Shown: positions 8,366 through 11,977 of the stretch, one piece after another
How the letters are laid out: each line of letters begins with the position of its first letter
Position numbering within the stretch: position 1 is the first letter of the stretch
Assembly (NCBI GenBank): GCA_036260415.1
Contig: DASZZX010000057.1
Location: 1 to 11,977 of the forward strand
DNA: 11,977 nt
Reading direction: 5' to 3'
Source: DASZZX01 sp036260415
GTDB lineage: Bacteria > Actinomycetota > Nitriliruptoria > Nitriliruptorales > JAHWKO01
Translations under genes and position numbers: made by a program
The notes under the pieces: generated by a model
The model's database searches: none
What the model was told of the DNA's origin: nothing
What the model saw: only the letters and a program-made list of their open reading frames with translations

Positions 8366-11300
8366 GTGTTCGATGTGAACAACTTCGAGAAGCTACGCAT
8401 CAACCTGGCGGAGGCGCAGCAGATCCGCATGTGGTCCAACGGCGAGGTCAAGAAGCCGGAGACCATCAACTACCGCACGCTCAAGCCGGAGAAGGACGGC
8501 CTCTTCTGCGAGAAGATCTTCGGTCCCACCCGGGACTGGGAGTGCTACTGCGGCAAGTACAAGCGGGTCCGGTTCAAGGGCATCATCTGCGAGCGCTGCG
8601 GTGTCGAGGTGACGCGGGCCAAGGTCCGGCGCGAGCGCATGGGCCACATCGAGCTCGCCGCCCCGGTCACCCACATCTGGTACCTCAAGGGCGTGCCGTC
8701 GCGGCTGGGCTACCTGCTCGACATGTCCCCCAAGGACCTCGAGAAGGTGATCTACTTCGCCGCCTACGTCATCACGTGGGTGGACGATGACAAGCGCCAC
8801 GACGTGCTGCCCGAGGTCGAGGCGGAGGTCAACGAGGAGCGCAAGCTCATCGACGAGCAGCTCGAACGAGACCGTCAGGAGCTGCTCGAGCAGCTGGAGG
8901 TTACCCTCGAGGAGCTCGAGCGGCAGGGCGCCAAGGCCGACGTGGTACGCCGGGAGCGCAAGGAGATCGAGAAGCAACTGCAGGCGGTCGCCCGGCGTGC
9001 GGACGACGAGAAGAAGCACCTCGAGGACATGCTGGACGCCTTCCGCAGGCTCCAGCCGAAGATGCTGATCGACCGTGACATCCTGTTCCGGGACATGCGT
9101 GACCGTTGGGGTGACTACTTCGCCGGCGGCATGGGAGCCGAGGCGATCCGAGACCTGCTCGAACGTCACGACCTCGAGAGCGAGTCGGAGTCCCTGAAGG
9201 AGGTCATCGTCAGCTCGAAGGGACAGAAGAAGCAGCGGGCCATCAAGCGTCTCAAGGTGGTCGAGGCCTTCCGCACGACCCGCAACAAGCCCACCGCGAT
9301 GGTCCTCGAGGCCATCCCCGTCATCCCGCCCGACCTGCGCCCGATGGTGCAGCTCGACGGTGGCCGCTTCGCGACGTCCGACCTCAACGACCTGTACCGG
9401 CGGGTCATCAACCGCAACAACCGCCTCAAGAGGCTGCTCGATCTGGGCGCACCCGAGATCATCGTCAACAACGAGAAGCGCATGCTGCAGGAGGCGGTGG
9501 ACGCCCTTTTCGACAACGGGCGCCGCGGACGGCCGGTCACCGGCCCAGGTAACCGCCCCCTGAAGTCGCTGTCCGACATGCTGAAGGGCAAGCAGGGACG
9601 CTTCCGTCAGAACCTGCTCGGCAAGCGCGTCGACTACTCCGGCCGGTCGGTGATCGTCGTCGGCCCCAGCCTGCAGCTGCACCAGTGCGGGCTCCCCAAG
9701 CAGATGGCGCTGGAACTGTTCAAGCCGTTCGTCATGAAGCGCCTGGTGGACCTCAACTACGCACAGAACATCAAGTCCGCCAAGCGCATGGTCGAACGCG
9801 CCCGCCCACAGGTGTGGGACGTGCTCGAGGAGGTCATCGCCGACCACCCGGTGCTGCTGAACCGGGCACCGACCCTCCACCGGCTGGGGATCCAGGCGTT
9901 CATGCCGGTGCTCGTCGAGGGCAAGGCCATCCAGATCCACCCGCTCGTGTGCACCGCCTTCAACGCCGACTTCGACGGTGACCAGATGGCGGTCCACCTG
10001 CCGCTGTCCGCGGAGGCGCAGGCTGAGGCGCGCATCCTGATGCTGTCCAGCCACAACATCCTCTCCCCGGCGACGGGGCGGCCGCTGGCCACCCCGACCC
10101 AGGACATGGTGCTGGGGACCTACTACCTGACGTTCGCTCCGGGACCCGACGGCGGGCGCCGTCCGGCCGAGGAGATCGACCCGGCCACCCTGCCGACGTT
10201 CAGCTCGATCGGCGAGATCGAGCACGTGCTGGACAGCCGGCGGGTGCGGCTGCAGGACTGGGTCGTGCTGCGTCTGCGCGGCAAGGAGCTGCCGGAGGAC
10301 CTGCGACCGGAGGAGCTCGTCGACGAGGACACGTGGCAGCGGGCCCGGGCAGAGGGCACCGCGGTACGGGTCGTGACGACCACTGGCCGCGCATTGTTCA
10401 ACGAGCGCCTACCGGCTGACTTCCCGTACGTCAACGAGAACCTGACCAAGAAGACCCTCGCCGACATCGTCAACCGCTGCGCCGACCGGTTCCCACAGTG
10501 GCAGGTCGCGGAGGTCCTCGACGGGCTGAAGGACATCGGGTTCCGGTATGCGACCGTCGCCGGCGTCACCGTGTCGATCGACGACGTGCAGACGCCGATC
10601 GACAAGGCGAAGATCCTCGGCGCCTACGAGGACAGAGCCAGCAAGGTCGAGAAGCAGTTCTCGCGCGGCGTCATCACCGCGGACGAGCGCCGGCAGGAGC
10701 TGATCGAGATCTGGACCGAGGCGACCAACGAGGTTGCGCACCGGATGGAGCAGTCGTTCGGGCCGCTCAACCCCATCTACATGATGGCCACGTCCGGGGC
10801 CCGCGGGAACATGACGCAGATCCGTCAGATCTCCGGGATGCGCGGGCTGGTGGCCAACCCGAAGGGCGAGATCATCCCGCGGCCGATCAAGTCGAACTTC
10901 CGCGAGGGACTGTCGGTGCTGGAGTACTTCATCTCCACGCACGGTGCCCGCAAGGGGCTGGCCGACACGGCCCTGCGGACCGCCGACTCGGGGTACCTCA
11001 CCCGCCGACTGGTGGACGTCAGCCAGGACCTGATCGTGCGCGAGGAGGACTGCGGCACGACCCGGTCGATCGACGTGACCGTCGGCGAGCATGACTCCCA
11101 GTCGCTCTACGGACGGGTGCTCGCCGCCGACGTCCACTACCCCGGCCGAGAGGATGTCCTGCTCCACGCCGGTGCGGAGGTCGCCGACGTTGAGATCCGG
11201 CTGCTCCGGCACGTGCTGCTGCGCGGCATCGATCCCGAGACGGAGCAGCCGCTCGAACAGCCACCCCAGCCCGAGGACCGCGTCGTCAAGGTGCGCTCGG

Positions 11301-11977
11301 TCCTGACCTGCGACACCGACTTCGGGGTCTGCCAGATGTGCTACGGGCGCTCGCTGGCGGCCGGGCACCTCGTCGACATCGGCGATGCCATCGGGATCAT
11401 CGCTGCGCAGTCGATCGGCGAGCCCGGCACCCAGCTGACCATGCGGACGTTCCACACCGGCGGCGTGGCTGGCGAGGACATCACCCAGGGTCTGCCGCGT
11501 GTGGTCGAGTTGTTCGAGGCCCGCTCGCCCCGGGGCAAGGCCGTGATCGCCAGCGTGGCGGGACGCGTCGAGATCGAGGACGACGAGCGCGGGCGTGTGC
11601 TGCGCATCGTCGGCAGCCGCGACGAGGTGGACGAACACGATGTCCCGCGACGGGCCCGCCTGCGCGTCGAGGACGGCGACCAGGTCCGGATCGGTCAGCA
11701 GCTGACCGAGGGCGCGGTCGATCCCCACGAGCTGCTGGACGTGCTCGGCGCCCGCTCGGCGCAGCTGCACCTGGTGCAGGAGGTCCAGGACGTCTACCGG
11801 TCGCAGGGCGTGCCCATCCACGACAAGCACGTCGAGACGATCGTGCGCCAGATGTTCCGCCGGGTGCACATCGTCGATCCGGGCGACACCGGGTTCCTGC
11901 CCGGCGAGAACGTCGACCGGTCGAAGTTCCAGCGCGAGAACGTGGCGGTGGTCGAGCAGGGTGGCCAGCCGGCGCCC
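8366..11977 (+). CDS. rpoC: DNA-directed RNA polymerase subunit beta', C-terminus cut by window end
   Basis: RpoC carries the catalytic magnesium site and forms the clamp, bridge helix and trigger loop. The visible 1204 codons are open to the last base, and about 100 residues are missing relative to Mycobacterium. The GTG at 8366 gives MFDVNNFEKLRINLAEA and has GAGAGG at 8354-8359. The N-terminal zinc ribbon has C60, C62, C75 and C78. An actinobacterial-type, strongly charged coiled-coil insertion occupies about residues 140-230. The catalytic motif NADFDGDQMAVH starts at N533 with D535, D537 and D539. The bridge-helix region follows SGARGNMTQIRQISGMRGL. The second zinc site is C896, C982, C989 and C992. 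The trigger loop includes MRTFHTGG from M1026. All key residues are present. With rpoB 46 bases upstream and no visible promoter between, the two genes are co-transcribed. Confidence 0.97.
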   Translation, partial: MFDVNNFEKLRINLAEAQQIRMWSNGEVKKPETINYRTLKPEKDGLFCEKIFGPTRDWECYCGKYKRVRFKGIICERCGVEVTRAKVRRERMGHIELAAPVTHIWYLKGVPSRLGYLLDMSPKDLEKVIYFAAYVITWVDDDKRHDVLPEVEAEVNEERKLIDEQLERDRQELLEQLEVTLEELERQGAKADVVRRERKEIEKQLQAVARRADDEKKHLEDMLDAFRRLQPKMLIDRDILFRDMRDRWGDYFAGGMGAEAIRDLLERHDLESESESLKEVIVSSKGQKKQRAIKRLKVVEAFRTTRNKPTAMVLEAIPVIPPDLRPMVQLDGGRFATSDLNDLYRRVINRNNRLKRLLDLGAPEIIVNNEKRMLQEAVDALFDNGRRGRPVTGPGNRPLKSLSDMLKGKQGRFRQNLLGKRVDYSGRSVIVVGPSLQLHQCGLPKQMALELFKPFVMKRLVDLNYAQNIKSAKRMVERARPQVWDVLEEVIADHPVLLNRAPTLHRLGIQAFMPVLVEGKAIQIHPLVCTAFNADFDGDQMAVHLPLSAEAQAEARILMLSSHNILSPATGRPLATPTQDMVLGTYYLTFAPGPDGGRRPAEEIDPATLPTFSSIGEIEHVLDSRRVRLQDWVVLRLRGKELPEDLRPEELVDEDTWQRARAEGTAVRVVTTTGRALFNERLPADFPYVNENLTKKTLADIVNRCADRFPQWQVAEVLDGLKDIGFRYATVAGVTVSIDDVQTPIDKAKILGAYEDRASKVEKQFSRGVITADERRQELIEIWTEATNEVAHRMEQSFGPLNPIYMMATSGARGNMTQIRQISGMRGLVANPKGEIIPRPIKSNFREGLSVLEYFISTHGARKGLADTALRTADSGYLTRRLVDVSQDLIVREEDCGTTRSIDVTVGEHDSQSLYGRVLAADVHYPGREDVLLHAGAEVADVEIRLLRHVLLRGIDPETEQPLEQPPQPEDRVVKVRSVLTCDTDFGVCQMCYGRSLAAGHLVDIGDAIGIIAAQSIGEPGTQLTMRTFHTGGVAGEDITQGLPRVVELFEARSPRGKAVIASVAGRVEIEDDERGRVLRIVGSRDEVDEHDVPRRARLRVEDGDQVRIGQQLTEGAVDPHELLDVLGARSAQLHLVQEVQDVYRSQGVPIHDKHVETIVRQMFRRVHIVDPGDTGFLPGENVDRSKFQRENVAVVEQGGQPAP

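Noticed and set aside
8322..8378. 18-codon frame between rpoB and rpoC
   Set aside because: It has no RBS, overlaps the rpoC start out of frame and resembles nothing known.
8393..10225. Antisense open frame of 610 codons opposite rpoC
   Set aside because: A shadow of rpoC caused by third-position GC bias. It has no recognisable domain and no promoter or RBS of its own.
10409..11869. Antisense open frame of 486 codons opposite rpoC
   Set aside because: Also a GC-bias shadow. The sense strand carries the zinc site and trigger loop of RpoC without interruption.

Overview
The window is a chromosomal block of the core transcription/translation cluster, in the order secE (3' end)-nusG-rplK-rplA-rplJ-rplL-rpoB-rpoC (cut by the window end). 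All genes are on the + strand. G+C is very high by eye, with strongly GC-biased third codon positions. The RpoB and RpoC sequences are of actinobacterial type, including a long coiled-coil insertion near the RpoC N-terminus that resembles the mycobacterial one. I infer an Actinomycetota member. The bridge-helix region of RpoC (SGARGN followed by QIRQ) differs from Mycobacterium, so a deeper or non-mycobacterial lineage is likely, but the genus cannot be named from this window. There is no sign of a mobile element, CRISPR array, phage, tRNA or rRNA.

Layout. (1) 1-1905: the SecE tail, a NusG with a very long acidic N-terminal extension, then L11. (2) 1958-2692: L1, followed by a terminator-like hairpin. 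(3) 2693-2982: an intergenic region with a good sigma-70-type promoter, an L10-leader-like RNA and a strong attenuator-like hairpin. (4) 2983-4405: L10 with an unusual C-terminal tail of about 145 residues, then L7/L12. (5) 4406-4875: 470 bases with no convincing gene. It carries a terminator-like hairpin, a near-consensus promoter whose -35 lies in the loop of an inverted repeat, and a structured 5' leader of about 340 bases. (6) 4876-8319: rpoB, probably starting at TTG. (7) 8366-11977: rpoC, open at the window end.

The genes make the transcription elongation factor NusG, the ribosomal stalk and its base (L11, L10, L7/L12), the L1 stalk, and the two large RNA polymerase subunits. The promoters at about 2777 and 4502 suggest that rplJL and rpoBC can be transcribed separately from the upstream genes. 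Both promoters have GC-rich discriminators.

The gene content is ordinary. The points worth a second look are an Asn in RpoB where the main rifampicin-contact Ser normally lies, the 11-residue repeats at the end of L10, the acidic extension of about 260 residues on NusG, and the long structured rpoB leader with a dyad across its -35. I did not find a new multi-gene system.
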